A stretch of 64,000 nt of DNA from Oryza sativa Japonica Group (GCF_034140825.1 NC_089040.1:20861501-20925500), one strand, 5' to 3'; shown: positions 11,560 through 23,500, counted from the first letter of the stretch. Made by a program: numbers and translations. The notes: generated from the letters alone by a model not told the origin.

Positions 11560-12335
11560 GGGATAATTTTCTTTTATTAAATTGTATAAAACTCTACTAT
11601 TATGATCTAAATAGCACAAAACCACGGAGATTTTGGCATGTGGAACATAACTCAAGGGATTATGGTTTTAAAATTTCTCAAAACCCTACCATTGACCATT
11701 TTGACATACTCCTAATCAAAAGATAAAATTTGCTACAGGAAATTTAAAATTTGTGTAATTTGCTGGTAGGCATCGTTAAAATATGTCATGACTGAAAGAC
11801 ACTTTAAAAAACTGGTAATTTGCTGGAAGATTTTTTTCAGTTCAATTAGAGAGAGAAATTCTTCAAAAAGACAAGAATCCCCTAGGGTCAAAAACTTTTG
11901 AGCTGAGAATAGAGTGAAGGTGAAATATGATTTATGCTAGTGATTTACTTATGTTGATTGTAAATTTACAGTTGCATAATTTCTAAACTTTTACTCTAAT
12001 GCCATGTCTGAAGCATGTGGTCCTAAGGTCATTCTCGTATTTCTTAAGAATTTATTTCTTCAATTGAGTCGAGAGTATCCTCTAGCAAATTATCAGTTGT
12101 TTAGAGTGTCTTTTAGCTGTAACACATTTTTTCGATGTCTATCTGCAAATTGCACAAATTTTGAGTATCCTATAACAAAATTTGCCATATCAAAATGATC
12201 AATAGTGTAGTTTTGTGAAAATTTTATGACCAAAATATCTAGGCTTATGTGCCATATGCCTAAATCTATGTGGTTTTTGGTTTTGTACAACTTAAACTAT
12301 AATAGCTGTGGTTTTATAAAAAATACCCTCTTTGT
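11560..12335. repeat. Long inverted-repeat element, AT-rich
   Basis: About 11575-11845 is an imperfect inverted copy of about 12075-12330. Shared landmarks, left versus reverse-complemented right, include CACAAAACCAC/ACAAAACCAAA, TTTTGGCAT/TTTAGGCAT, GACCATTTTGACAT/GATCATTTTGATAT, AAATTTGTGTAATTTGC/AAATTTGTGCAATTTGC and AAAGACACTTTAAA/AAAGACACTCTAAA. Identity is roughly two thirds. The size suits an old Mutator-like foldback element. No target duplication was found and the ends are fuzzy. Confidence 0.6.
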
Positions 12336-12340
12336 ACAAC

Positions 12341-13660
12341 TTAATCCTGATTTTTGGTTCAGGATTTATAAATTATTTAATAAATTATTGTTAGAATTAT
12401 ATTAAATGTTCATTAATTTACAAGTGAAGTAAAATGCGGGAAATAAAATTTTCTAAATATATGGCTGGATTTACCATGCTTCTCAAATCAATAAACTGCA
12501 TGTTTTATTAAAAATAAATCTGTATAGAAGTTTTTTTCAGAAAAATGAAAAAAATATTTTTCAAATTTATGATAGTTAATACTTATTAACCATGAGCTAA
12601 TAATCCGCTCCATTTTTTGAGCCGTGAATAGCCACAACCAAATACTGAGCCGAACTGAGTCTAAACTATTTCGTCACGCGTAGAAATGATCATTATAAAC
12701 AAACACACACATTTAGACACTTGGTAGCTATTGCCATTCTTTTTTTTTACAAACCAGCATTTAGACCATGAATAGTTTCATTAAATATAGTAAAAGAAAT
12801 AAGACTATAACCTATAAGGTTTATATATAATATGAGTGGTGTAGGGTTGCCTTGCCTTACATATGAGTAGTGATCACCTCTGCGCTCTTGTCGTCCTCAC
12901 CGCCATCTGTGCGCCCATACAACTACACAAGCACCCACTACCCCTCTTCTCTGCCACGCTCGCTGGCCTATTCTTTTCGCCACCGCTATCGCCACACATC
13001 ACGGAGACATGGTCACATATAGATGAAGGGGAAGAAAAAAAAGACGAAAGGAGCCGCAATGTCATTTTCCCCTCAATTTATTGAGTTGGCGGTTAAAATG
13101 TGATAAAACTTAAAAAAAATCAGGTAGTCATTTTCCCCTTAATTTGTTGGAGTATGCTATCCAAGAGGATAATAAGTAAAAAAAAACTATCTCTATGCGA
13201 ATGAAGGAGTTGTTCAGCTGCCTACGGTGTTGTTTCGCAGCCTCTAACAAATTTGACTTATGTAGCAAGTAATAAGTAGTAACCGGCTACGTGGTTGTGC
13301 CGTTAATTGTAGCAGAACAGCCCAAAAAAATACTTTATTTTGAACCACCTATTGAATGTATGAATTATTACGATTTATACGAAAATCATGTAAAAGCTTT
13401 TCGGATCCAAGAAACAATTTACAAGGTTACGAACAAACAAAACTAAACTATATAAACACACTATAAAATTCCTGTGTTCTAGTAATAAACAGCCTGTGCT
13501 GCGTGATCCCACAACACAAAAGGCCACGGTGACAAAAATATCGCGAATCGCCTGATATTTTGAGCGTACGAGGAGTGTGGGCGTGCGTGCCTGCCAAGTC
13601 TATCCAACTGAAACAAGCGAGCGAGAAAGGCAAGTAGGTCCACCAACCAGCAGCCGAGTC
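12341..13660. other. Intergenic, nothing recognised
   Basis: AT-rich DNA with no clear gene or element. The last 250 bases are probably promoter of the RING-H2 gene at 13863. Confidence 0.4.
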
Positions 13661-13862
13661 CCATCGATGGCGACGCCTCCCAATCCCAACGAGATAAACA
13701 CGCCGCGCGCCCCGCCGCCACCATCCGCATCCACCATTCCATTCACCATTCCACCCCTCGCCCGCGGATTCTTGGAACGCTTTGCTGCTGCTCGCGCATG
13801 GTGGATTGGTGGGGCTAGTGCTAGCGATCGCGAGGAGGAGGAGGACGGCAAGATTGGCGGCC

Positions 13863-14519
13863 ATGCTGAGGGCGGTGCGGCCTGCGCCGTCGGCGGCGGC
13901 GGGGCCCGCCGCACCGCCGGGCGACGGCGAGGCGCGCGCCTGCTACGGCATCGTGGTGGCGTGCGTGTCGCTGCTGCTGCTGTGCGCGCTCGTCTCCGCC
14001 GTCGGCGTCGCCAGGGCCTTCGCCGCCACCGGGGTGCTCGTCCTGCTGCTCGGCCTCGCCGGCTGGCTCGCGCCCACGGACGCCTTCGCCGTCGCGCTGG
14101 CCCCCGAGCTCTACGCGGGGAACGCCGGCGGCGGCGGCGGTAGCGCCCGCGCGGCGCCGGCGGTGCGGCTGCAGGTGCGCCGGTGCGCGTCGTGCGGGCT
14201 CGCCGCCCAGGCCATCGACGCGCTGCCCGCGTTCGCGTACGAGCCCCCCGCCGCCGACGTCGAGGACGGCGGCGAGGGCAAGCCGCGCGGCGGCGGCGCG
14301 CTGTGTGCGGTGTGCCTGGAGGACGTCGTGGCCGGCGAGACGGTGCGGCGGCTGCCGTCGTGCGGGCACCTCTTCCACGTGGACTGCATCGACATGTGGC
14401 TGCACGCGCACCGGACTTGCCCGCTCTGCCGCCGCGACCTCTCGCCGGAGAAGGTCACCGCGAAATCCTCCGCCGCCGCCGCGACGGTCTCCTCCACCGA
14501 CGTGCTGCCGCCGGTGTGA
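13863..14519 (+). CDS. ATL-like RING-H2 E3 ubiquitin ligase, 218 aa (tandem copy A)
   Basis: This intronless gene encodes a small membrane RING-H2 ligase. Two hydrophobic segments (about 28-48 and 54-70) suggest a helical hairpin. A short GLD-like block ([15 protein letters not shown]) leads to the RING-H2 domain at 148-189: [17 protein letters not shown]. The C-terminus is VLPPV. The start is the only in-frame ATG; the frame is open further upstream only through a TTG. A 6-codon uORF lies at 13798-13818, and a longer overlapping frame opens at 13667. It is a tandem paralogue of the gene at 15107, sharing AFAYEP, CAVCLED, RRLPxCGHLFH and LPPV. About 75% GC. Confidence 0.9.
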   Translation: MLRAVRPAPSAAAGPAAPPGDGEARACYGIVVACVSLLLLCALVSAVGVARAFAATGVLVLLLGLAGWLAPTDAFAVALAPELYAGNAGGGGGSARAAPAVRLQVRRCASCGLAAQAIDALPAFAYEPPAADVEDGGEGKPRGGGALCAVCLEDVVAGETVRRLPSCGHLFHVDCIDMWLHAHRTCPLCRRDLSPEKVTAKSSAAAATVSSTDVLPPV

Positions 14520-15106
14520 AACGCTAATTCACCTTGCTTGGTGTTCACTACTAACATCACCTAGTGTTGTTATTACTGCGTCACTGTACATTAATTCCGA
14601 ATGTTCTACCACTTGGTATACTAACTAATTAGCATTTCCAAACCAGAAAAGTGTGCCCTGTAACCGTGTTCTGTAACCCATTATTTTCGGGATCAACAGG
14701 ACATAATAATCAACCAAGATTCCATAAGATTGTGACCAAACCGGCTATTTGGAATTTAGCCGGCATAGGACAATACAGAAATCTCTACAAACTCTCAAAT
14801 TAATATACTCTACTAACTTTGTGATTGATGCAAACGCAACCGATTTGGACAGGTGTACGTACTTAAAATGGTACGGTAACAGCAACGGACGTGCTTGACA
14901 CGTCTGGAACTCGTCGCCCACGTCGAGAGCGTGACGCTGCTGGTGTAATCCGCCAGCTATGTTCATGCAGATCGTGTGCTAGCTACTCATTTCCTAGTGT
15001 TTCTTGTATTCGGCGTCGTCGCTGCATTTCGAAAATTTCGTAGCATTTCGTAGGAATTTGGCACGAAATAAATCAGTTCAAATCATCGGAGAAATCGCTG
15101 GTCGGG
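14520..15106. other. Spacer between the tandem RING-H2 pair
   Basis: Holds the 3' end of copy A and the promoter of copy B. No element ends were found. Confidence 0.4.
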
Positions 15107-15664
15107 ATGCCCGAGGCGGCGGCGGCGGAGGAGGAAGGCGGTGATGGCTGCTCGACGAGGCTAGGGTGCTACGGCTTCATGGCGGTGAACGTCCTGATGG
15201 GGCTGTACTGCTCCATCGCCTACGCCGTGAGCGCCACCGTGGCGGGCGCCGTCGCCGTCGCGGTCGCGCTCCTCCTGCTGGCGCTCGCCGGCAGGCTGGC
15301 GCAGACGACGGGAGGAGGCTCCGCCGCGGCGGCGGCGTCGGGGCGGCGGCGGCGGCTGCTGAGCTGCCCGTGCGCGTGCGGGCTGATGGCGCCCGGCGCG
15401 GGGGGGATCGGCGTGCTGCCGGCGTTCGCGTACGAGCCCGGCGGCGGCGGCGGCGGCGTGCTGTGCGCGGTGTGCCTGGAGGACTTGCGCGGCGGCGAGA
15501 TGGTGCGGCGGCTGCCGGCGTGCGGGCACCTGTTCCACGAGGACTGCGTCGACGTGTGGCTGCGCGTCCGCCGGACTTGCCCGCTCTGCCGCCGCGTGCT
15601 CCCGCCGCGCAAGTCCGTGGCGGCCGCGGCGGCGGCGTCGGCCGCTGTGCTGCCGCCTGTCTGA
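15107..15664 (+). CDS. ATL-like RING-H2 E3 ubiquitin ligase, 185 aa (tandem copy B)
   Basis: This intronless gene encodes a membrane RING-H2 ligase. The hydrophobic region (about 22-64) can form two helices, and cysteines cluster at 87-91 (CPCAC). The abbreviated GLD region reads [17 protein letters not shown]2 spans 120-161: CAVC, CGHLFHEDC, CPLC. The C-terminus is VLPPV as in copy A. ATG 15107 is the first in frame, with no upstream ATG in the preceding ~100 bases. It sits 587 bp downstream of copy A on the same strand. The RING is much better conserved than the flanks, and the spacer is shortened by loss of an Ala/Gly-rich stretch. Tandem duplication is the simplest origin. Confidence 0.9.
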   Translation: MPEAAAAEEEGGDGCSTRLGCYGFMAVNVLMGLYCSIAYAVSATVAGAVAVAVALLLLALAGRLAQTTGGGSAAAAASGRRRRLLSCPCACGLMAPGAGGIGVLPAFAYEPGGGGGGVLCAVCLEDLRGGEMVRRLPACGHLFHEDCVDVWLRVRRTCPLCRRVLPPRKSVAAAAAASAAVLPPV

Positions 15665-15963
15665 TTCGGTAGTCGTTTCTGTTGTATCGTCGCAGTAAAA
15701 TTAAGTGAAACTGCGCTCCTAATTTGCAGGTACAATGATTGTAATTGGGCTAAGATCTTTGTGGGTTCTATCAGTATTCAATGTAACCCCGTGTAGTGGA
15801 GTGGGATATCTACTTAATTAATACTAACTGTAAAATCATTAGAGAATAAAAGATTTTTGGACTCTAATTTTAGTCACCTCTTGAAGATGCTATCTAGGCC
15901 CTGTTGGTTGTTTGTGACTTTGTGTAAGACCTATGGGGACAAGTTGATGCATAGACTGAAATA

Positions 15964-16199
15964 CTCTCTCCATTCTAAAATGTTTGACGCTGTTGACTTT
16001 TTTTAAAATATTTAACCGTTCATCTTATTCGAAAAATGTAAGTAATTATTATTTTTTTTCCTATCATTTAATTTATTGTTAAATATATTTTAATGTATAC
16101 ATATAGTTTTACATATTTTACAAAAAAAATTTGAATAAGACGAACGGTCAAACATATTTAAAAAAAGTCAAGGCATCAAACATTTAGGGAATGAGGGAG
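15964..16199. mobile_element. Stowaway MITE
   Basis: A 236-bp element with ends CTCTCTCCATTC and GAATGAGGGAG and TA on both sides (15962-15963, 16200-16201). Inverted arms share GTTTGAC and CGTTCATCTTATTC. It is the same family and size as the element at 44552-44786. Confidence 0.85.
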
Positions 16200-16201
16200 T
16201 A

Positions 16202-16842
16202 TATTGGCGACGTGGCTTGAAATATGTTTAATGTGTTTGACATTTTAAATGTTATAATGACTATTTCTTTTATAACAGGATGTCATATTGGCATTTTCAC
16301 TTTAAACTAGGAGGGATAGGACGAGGGTGGAGGGAGAGTAGATGGTGGCGGTGCCGGTGCCAGGGACTAGGAGACGGCGACGACGGGATCAGGAAGAGGT
16401 GGCGCTGCAGAAAAGGGAGGGGAGGAGGGATGGGGAGGCGGCGGCGTGAGAGAAGAGGCCGACAACACTAGGGACGCGGCGAAGAGGGGGAGGACGGGAA
16501 GTGCACGTTGTCTCGCCATCACGATTTTTTTACCGGGGAATCATGATTTTTTTCTATCTTAGGGACGTGGAAGGACTTTCTTGTAAAAAGAAGTTTCTTC
16601 GAGTACCATGAAAAGATTTCACCAGTTCAAGGATCTAACGGTTTCATATTGTTTAGAGGGGAAATCGGATGGCTCACATAATTTTACATAATAACTTTTC
16701 AAGAAAGATTACTCCTATCAATACTTTAGATTTGGGCTGGTTTAAACCCCGTCCAACGAATATGGGTCCCTCCAATGTGTAAACGGGCTAGTGCTAATAA
16801 ATAGTGGAGGCCCAATCCGGTAGGATTTTCTCGGTTTCTCTA
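16202..16842. other. Intergenic, nothing recognised
   Basis: A purine/GC-rich stretch (16310-16500) sits in otherwise AT-rich DNA. No gene or element ends were recognised. Confidence 0.4.
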
Positions 16843-16955
16843 CACGAAAAAGGAAAAAGTCCATCTTGACTCCTTCAATTATAGGTCGAATTCATATCCC
16901 TTAACCATAATACCAGATAGTTTAATCACTCAACTACTAAAACCAATAGTATCGG

Positions 16956-18188
16956 TGACATGGGACCGGGGGTATCTTGACTAGAGGTTTGGGGCAGCTG
17001 CAGTCACCCACGTGGCCTGACCCCCTCGGGGGGGTCGGGCCCGAGGGTGATGTGGCCGCCCCTCCCTCTGTCTCCCCGAGGGGTCGGGCCGCTCCCGTTT
17101 CGGCCCCGAGGGCTGGGGCGCCCCGACCCCCTGTGGGTTTGGCGCCACGTGTGTGGGTTAGGTGAGCACAGCGGCGCTCACCTAACCGCGTTTATTGCGG
17201 GTTGGACGAGCGCCCCACGCCGCATTTAATGCAGCGCAGCACACTCGTTCGGTCCGTGACAGGTCACAGTGTGTGACCGGTCAGATCGCGGGTTAGGTGG
17301 CAACAGGCGGCCTTTCGCACGCCTCGCCCCGTCCCGTCGGAATGATGAGAGCCTCTAGGCACTCGTCCCTAGCCGGAGCCGGCGTGCTGACTCCTGGAGT
17401 TAGCACGTCAGTCCCGGCTAGATTCATACCAGGCTTCATCGCAACCATTACAAGGAAGTCATTTTATGAAGAAGGGCTGACGTGTGGCATGCTAAACTGA
17501 CGCGTGGTAGACAAGAATGACCGGTTTGTGACTGGTCTGACGCCGGTCACGTCATCGGCAGACAACCGTGCTCCCACGTTGCGCCTGCTTCCGGCGGAGT
17601 GGAGGTAGGTATGGCCCATCCCATCAGAGGGTCATTCGGACAACAGCCATGGCAAATCTCCGCCCATTAATGAGGGAGTAACAGGGAGATCCCCGGTGTC
17701 AGGCGAGTGATGACGCTGGGCCTCACTCAAAGACAAGCTGTGATTTAGCTTCCAGGCGAAGGGGCAAGCCAGTTTTTTCTTTTTTGGGAAGATAGGGTGA
17801 GTCCCCACCCAAAAGAAGAGTAGGTAGAAGTGGTGCATGTGGGATCCCCTTGAGATATAAAAGGAGGACCTTGCCCACTTAAGAAGGGGGGAGTTGGGGA
17901 AAGAAGGGGGAGAAGACCTGAGCTCGTAGAGGAGAGAAAGAGGAAGAGGGTTTCTAGAGTTTGAACTCTCTTGCTCTCCAGCTCTTTGTAACTCCTTCGT
18001 ACACAGATCCACCAGAACACAGGAGTAGGGTATTACGCTTCTCAGCGGCCCGAACCTGTCTACATCGCCCGTGTCTTGCGCATTTGCTCTCTCGCAAAAC
18101 ATTCCACAGATCGAGTGCTTAGAACCTCACCTAGCGCCCCCGGCCGAACCGGCAAAGGGGGGCCCGCGCGGTCTCCCGGTGAGGAGCC
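16956..18188 (+). mobile_element. Solo LTR, probably Ty3/gypsy (fossil)
   Basis: About 1.2 kb, GC-rich, inserted in the left arm of the Mutator-like element. It has an LTR-type promoter (GAGATATAAAAGGAGG at about 17853) followed by a leader ending in TAACTCCTTCG and GGAGTAGGGTATTACGC, a pattern common in rice gypsy LTRs. It begins TGACATGGGACC. The proposed 5-bp flanks are imperfect. No internal retrotransposon genes accompany it, so this is a solo LTR. It is younger than its host element. Confidence 0.6.
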
Positions 18189-18349
18189 CCACGCTCCGTT
18201 AAATAGAAAATGACTCTCTGTGGTTTTGAAGGTGGTTTTCACCGGCATGGCGTCTCCCTGTCACGTTGACTTAGTTTTTATCATCTAACATGGCGTTACA
18301 ATAATAAAAACAATAAAATAATATGTGGACCCCATTGGTTAGTGACAGC

Positions 18350-18834
18350 TAGGGCTGTCAAAAAAAGCTCGAGGCTCGCGAGCTGCTCGAGCTCGACTCG
18401 TCCTAAGCTCGATTCGAGCTCGGTTCGAGCTCCAAACGAGCCGAGCCCGAGCCTGTCCCAAAGCTCGCGAGCTTTGTCGAGCCGAGCTCGAGCTTCTAAC
18501 GAGCCTAGTAATATATGATTTTATGTTGCTATTTAACAAATCGGTAGATCAAATATGTTATTTGTATGCCTTGTATTGGCATCATATGTTTATTTTATTC
18601 TTTTTCCTCTTACACTAATATGATAAACCATAAATTAAATAGTTTTTAAAAATTATCCTTTGAAATATACATTGTTCTAATTAAAAATCGAGCTCGTTAG
18701 TCGAGCTCGAGCTTGATCGAGCTCAAAGCGAGCCTGTTTGAAAGCTCGAACATTTTATAGGCTCGGCTCGAGCTTGTATCGAGCTCGAGCCTAGGCAGGC
18801 AAGCTCGCTCGAGCTCGGCTCATTGACAGCCCTA
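18350..18834. mobile_element. hAT-superfamily non-autonomous element with perfect 8-bp duplication
   Basis: A 485-bp element with inverted ends TAGGGCTGTCAA and TTGACAGCCCTA. GTGACAGC stands on both sides (18342-18349, 18835-18842), the 8-bp duplication expected of hAT transposons. Subterminal DNA is a dense array of GAGCTCG/GCTCGAG words in both orientations, likely transposase-binding repeats. The centre is AT-rich. No coding capacity. Confidence 0.9.
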
Positions 18835-18892
18835 GTGACAGCTTCTTTTCCTATTTCCGGCGCCCGGCGAAACATCTGGGGTGTGATACGGA

Positions 18893-19340
18893 TTTAGGCC
18901 CAACTCATCTAAATTGAACCACGCCTCTGAATTATTTGTTTGCGCTTTTGTCTCCCTCAGCATAGCTAGTTGAGGCGGGACTTAAGGCCCTGTTTGGGGG
19001 AGCTTATCTAGAGAAGCTAGGAAACCTAGTTTCTGTCTTCTAGTTCATTTTCTGGATTCTACAACTACAGCTTCTTTCTAGTTTATTTTCTGGATTGTAC
19101 AACTACAGTTTCTTCAAATCCGAGTGAAAATCTGGACTATTTGAGGAGCTTCTTGCAGCTAGAGATTCTAGAGGCTGTAGATGCCAGAACTCATCTAGTC
19201 GAACCACACCCCTAAATTAATTTGTTTGTGCTTTCATCCTCGCTCAGTGCAAAACAATTAACCGGATTTTTTTTCAACCGGACACCTTATCTTATAGGAT
19301 GGTCTCCTTTACCTTAGCTAGCCAAGGCGGGACTAAAAAA
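18893..19340. repeat. Direct repeat of ~95 bp flanking a truncated MITE
   Basis: A unit with AACTCATCTA, GAACCAC, TAATTTGTTTG and AGGCGGGACT occurs at 18893-18985 and again, with about 55 extra bases, at 19188-19340. Between them (18989-19187) is a segment starting GGCCCTGTTTGGGGGAGCTT. That equals the terminus of the hAT-like MITE at 48370-48598, but its own right end is missing. Confidence 0.55.
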
Positions 19341-20514
19341 CGAGGATGACGATGAGAGGATGGCAAAGTTAGGCAACCAGTGGTTGGTGGGAGAGGACGA
19401 CAACAGGGAGGACCAAGCGGTGGTGGTTGGGGGAAACGAGGATGATGATGAGAGGGTGGCGAAGTTAGGCAACCAGTGCCACCATCGATATTAGTTTCTA
19501 TCTCATATCGTGTTAATTGAGGGGGGGAGCAGCAGTGCCACGCTCAGCAAGGAGAGTGTGTGCGGTTGCACCCAACATCCATCTCCTCTTCGATGCAGTA
19601 CCCTGTGACCACCGCTAGCACCACCGTTGTACCCTCGTTAGCTCCCTCCTCAGCTGAATACCTTCCCCGATGACGACACTATCGTGCAGCACAACAACAT
19701 CAGCCCACGCCACTCACGACCCAAGTGGCGACGGTGGCCTCCTCAGCCATCGTAGCCGCTTGACCTTCTCGTTGGGAGACGTCTCTGCTTTGAGCCACGC
19801 CGATGCCCAACTCCTGGCCTACCAAAGCCGCCGAACGCCCTCCCCCACTTGAACTTGTTGTCCTCGGCATCGTCGCTGCCTTCCTCTCCCTCCTCCTCGC
19901 CTGGCTGATCTCGGCGCGCATGGCCACCACCTCTCACGTCGACCGGTAGGCGACATCCTGGTCCTACCGGTCCTCACCATCGTCTCGACCATAGAGAGAG
20001 AAAGAGCGCTAAGAGGTGGAGAGAAAGAGAGGAGAAAATGAGGAAACAGTCACTAAAACTATGGGTCCCACGTATTATTTTTATTATTGTAGTGCCATGT
20101 TAGATGATGAATAATAAGTCAATGTGGCACGTACACGTCATTTCAATATAAACCACCTTCAGAACCATTGGAAAAGTTATTTTGCACCGATTTTTTAATA
20201 ATAATAATTAAGGGGGCAAGATATATGGTAGCGTGGTTGAGGGGTACAAACCAGACTGGGCCTATAATTGAGGGAGTCATAGTGGACTTATCCCTCACGA
20301 AAATCCTCTTGGCCCGCTCAAGCGACGCTGCCCAGCCCACGACCCGACTGCCTTCCTCGACGGCCGGACTGCCGCCACCGCCACATCGCCGTCGCCTGCA
20401 AGCATCCTCCTCCACGGCGCCGGGCCGCCCCGCCGCCTCCTCACCCCGTCGTCCAAGCCCCAAAAACTCTACCCGATCGGCTTGCTTCGCTTCCCTCCCC
20501 TTCCTCCCGACGCA

Positions 20515-23500
20515 ATGCACCCGATCAAACTCTGTGCCCGCTCGCCCCGGCCGTCGTCCAAGAAGCGGAAGCGCCCCGCCGCCGCCGCCGCTACTCCGCC
20601 GGAATCTGAACCGGAGCCGGTACACAACACCGCCGCCTGCAATTCGGAGGGAGAGAACAACGCGACGGGGAAGAGGAGGGAGCACAACAACAAGAAGATG
20701 AAGGAGGAGAAGAGCAAGAGGAAGAAGAAGCAGGGGGAGGGGAAGAAGGGATCAGGGATTCTGACGGACAAGCTCTTCTCGGATCTCCCCATCTCCGACC
20801 TCACCGCCAATGCCATCAGAGACATGAACTACACCCACCTCACCGAGGTCACCATCCATCGTCTAAAAATTCCACAGTTATCCATCTTCTTTTTGTTGAA
20901 AAATTGTTGGATTTCAGTGCTCGACAGATATGTAACGAGGTGTCATTTTTTTTTTCATGATTGATTGATTGATTGCAGATTCAGGCTAGATCGATACCGC
21001 CTCTGATGTTGGGAAGCGATGTGATGGCGTCAGCCAAGACCGGCTCAGGGAAGACGCTTGCGTTCCTCATCCCGGCGATCGAGCTGCTCTGCAGGCTGCG
21101 CTTCTCGCCGAGGAACGGGACCGGAGTTATCGTGCTTTGCCCAACAAGGGAGCTCGCTATCCAGGTGCATTTTCATACGCATTGCTAGTATTTGTTTGGC
21201 GTTTGTTGGTACCTGACAGACAAAATTTTTCATGCATGATGCAGCAGTATTTCTTTTGGATCCATTTTATACTACATGTTTTATGCCTGTTCAACAATTG
21301 AACTTGTTGTGACTTGTGAGTGAAAATAAAAAATCAACATTGGATGTACATGTAAAATGAGATAAGATTGTACTAGCTTTGTTAAGGCAATTTATGTTCA
21401 TGTCAAGGTATTTTTAAGAATGCACAGAAAGCTGCTTTTCACATTGCTGTTGCCAATTATTAGCAAATTCTTAAACTTTAAAAGGCAGCATTTTGTAGTG
21501 TATCTAAATTTTGGTTCAGATTATGTATTGTTAGTGGCTCATCTTTGTATTTCAGTATAATTAATCATGCGTCTCATTGATTCAATTGCTCTAGACACAC
21601 AATGTTGCCAAGGAATTAATGAGGTATCATTCACAAACTCTTGGATATGTAATTGGTGGTATTGACTTGAGGGGCGAGGCTGAGCAGCTCGCGAAAGGGA
21701 TCAATGTATTAGTTGCAACGCCAGGAAGGCTTCTGGACCATATGCAAAAAACCAAAAGTTTCAAATATGAATGCCTAAAGGTAAAGAAACACTTTCCTTT
21801 ACAATGTGGAACTAAACCTGTCTGTTGAAATAGTTTGCAGATTAAAATTTCCTTATTGCTTAAAAAGTACGAGCTGCATTTTCATGTTTCTCTCGCAATT
21901 TGCATAATCAATCACCTGATTATTTCGTATATAAATTGTGTGCCTGCATCTACCCTTTATTCTGTCCAGTGTGTTTGTTAGTACTGAATTAGAGTATATA
22001 AATCAAATTTCAAAATAGATTTTGCTGAGTATATGCAAAGCTGTATTTTTTAACATTAATTCGTACTGTCTCCAAATTGCAACTTTTAACAATAATTTCT
22101 ATTGTATTATGTTTGTAAAGACAGATAGAATTGTACTTTTGCGGAAGTTGTTTCATTACAAGTCCATACGTATAATTTTCATGTGCCCGGTTAAATATTT
22201 AAAAAGATACAGATGGTAAAGGTTTTTGATGTTTGACTAGAGGCATGTCTAAAACAACTTTCTATAGGTTCCAACATTTTGACAATTTTACCCATTTGAA
22301 AAACTTATTGCGAAAATGGATCACTAACTCAGCGCCATTGGTGTTAACCTTGGAGATGGCGTTTGCCAGGTCATTGGAGCTCAACATCAATAGCATTGGC
22401 ACTGAGCTCTCTACTAACTAAAAGGAAGCACATGCCTTATTTGATATAATGGTGCGGCTAATGCAGTGGTGGAGCCTCTTGCTTTTACCCAAGAGGTCAT
22501 GGGTTCAAATCCTCATTCTCTTAATTTTTTGGATGGAGACTTGAACCCATGACCTCTTGGGTAAGAGAATAAGACACCACCACTATACCCTTATTGCTTT
22601 TACCCACGAGGTCATGGGTTCAAGTCCTCATTCTCTTAATTTTTTGGATGGAGACTTGAACCCATGACCTCTTGGATAAGAGAATAAGACACCACCACTA
22701 TACCAAGCACACCTTGCAGTCAAAGAAGACATTCACCCCTTTTAGCTAGTACAGATCTCAGTGCCAATGCGCATATATTGAGCTTCGTTGATCTGGCAAA
22801 CACTCACCTCGGATAAGAGGTCAACACCATCATTTGTGGCGCTAAGGCGTTATAACTCAGAGCCATCAGGTCTGGCCCTGAGGTGGTTGTATATTTTTGC
22901 AATAAAGTTTTTGGCACGTTCTCAAAAGGGTCAAATTGGCAAAATTTCGGGTGATAATTTTCTACTGTCAAGTCCTTGTTAGCTCTGTTGCAGATTTCTT
23001 GTTGTTTTGTTATTAGTTGCACCAAGTTTATGGGTGTTACATGGAGTCAAATCTAGTTGATACTTTTGCCGTTGCCATATGGACAGGTAGTTTTGGCTGA
23101 AGCTACAGAATGCCATGAAATTGCTGTCCAATATAATGAATGTCGTGACTGACCCCCTCGCCCTCTTCACTGTCTTTGACATAACTCATCTTAATGTTGT
23201 AGTGCCTTATAATTGATGAAGCTGATCGTATACTTGAGCAAAATTTTGAGGAACAAATGAAACAAATATTTAAACTCCTTCCTCGGCAGGTATATGACCA
23301 TCTATCTGCCCGTCTGGCAATTTCATTTCATATGCATCATGCAGCCTTTAACTTTTTACTGACATAATACTGTATTTATCCTGCAATTTATTATGCATCA
23401 TTTGCAGGGTAGGCAGACTGTTCTTTTTTCTGCTACACAGACTGAAAAGGTTAGTGGATCTGTTATTCAGCTCATTCAAGCTGTTTCCTTCATTGGTGTC

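Larger units (their letters stand above)
16852..20295. mobile_element. Mutator-like long-TIR element with nested insertions
   Basis: The left end (GGAAAAAGTCCATCTTGACT) and the reverse complement of the right end (AGGGATAAGTCCACTATGAC) begin long inverted arms of over 200 bp. The arms share CTCAATTATAGG, TGAAGGTGGTTT, a GTTGACTTA block, CATCTAACATGG and CAATAATAAAAA. The 9-bp flanks CACGAAAAA (16843-16851) and CACGAAAAT (20296-20304) agree at 8 of 9, as for a Mutator-like target duplication. The left arm is split by a solo LTR and followed by a hAT MITE, which is why the arms are hard to see. The interior (19340-20040) is GC-rich and holds a repeated 40-base word. No transposase is encoded. 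The right end lies 219 bp upstream of the helicase ATG. Confidence 0.75.

Noticed and set aside
13667-14143. Alternative long frame with its own ATG overlapping RING-H2 copy A
   Set aside because: It lacks the RING domain and is Arg/Ala-rich, a shadow of the GC-rich coding frame. It is mentioned only as a possible upstream ORF.
22481-22545. Functional tRNA gene
   Set aside because: Only the B box is convincing; the acceptor and D arms do not fold, and the sequence is part of a palindromic tandem repeat.
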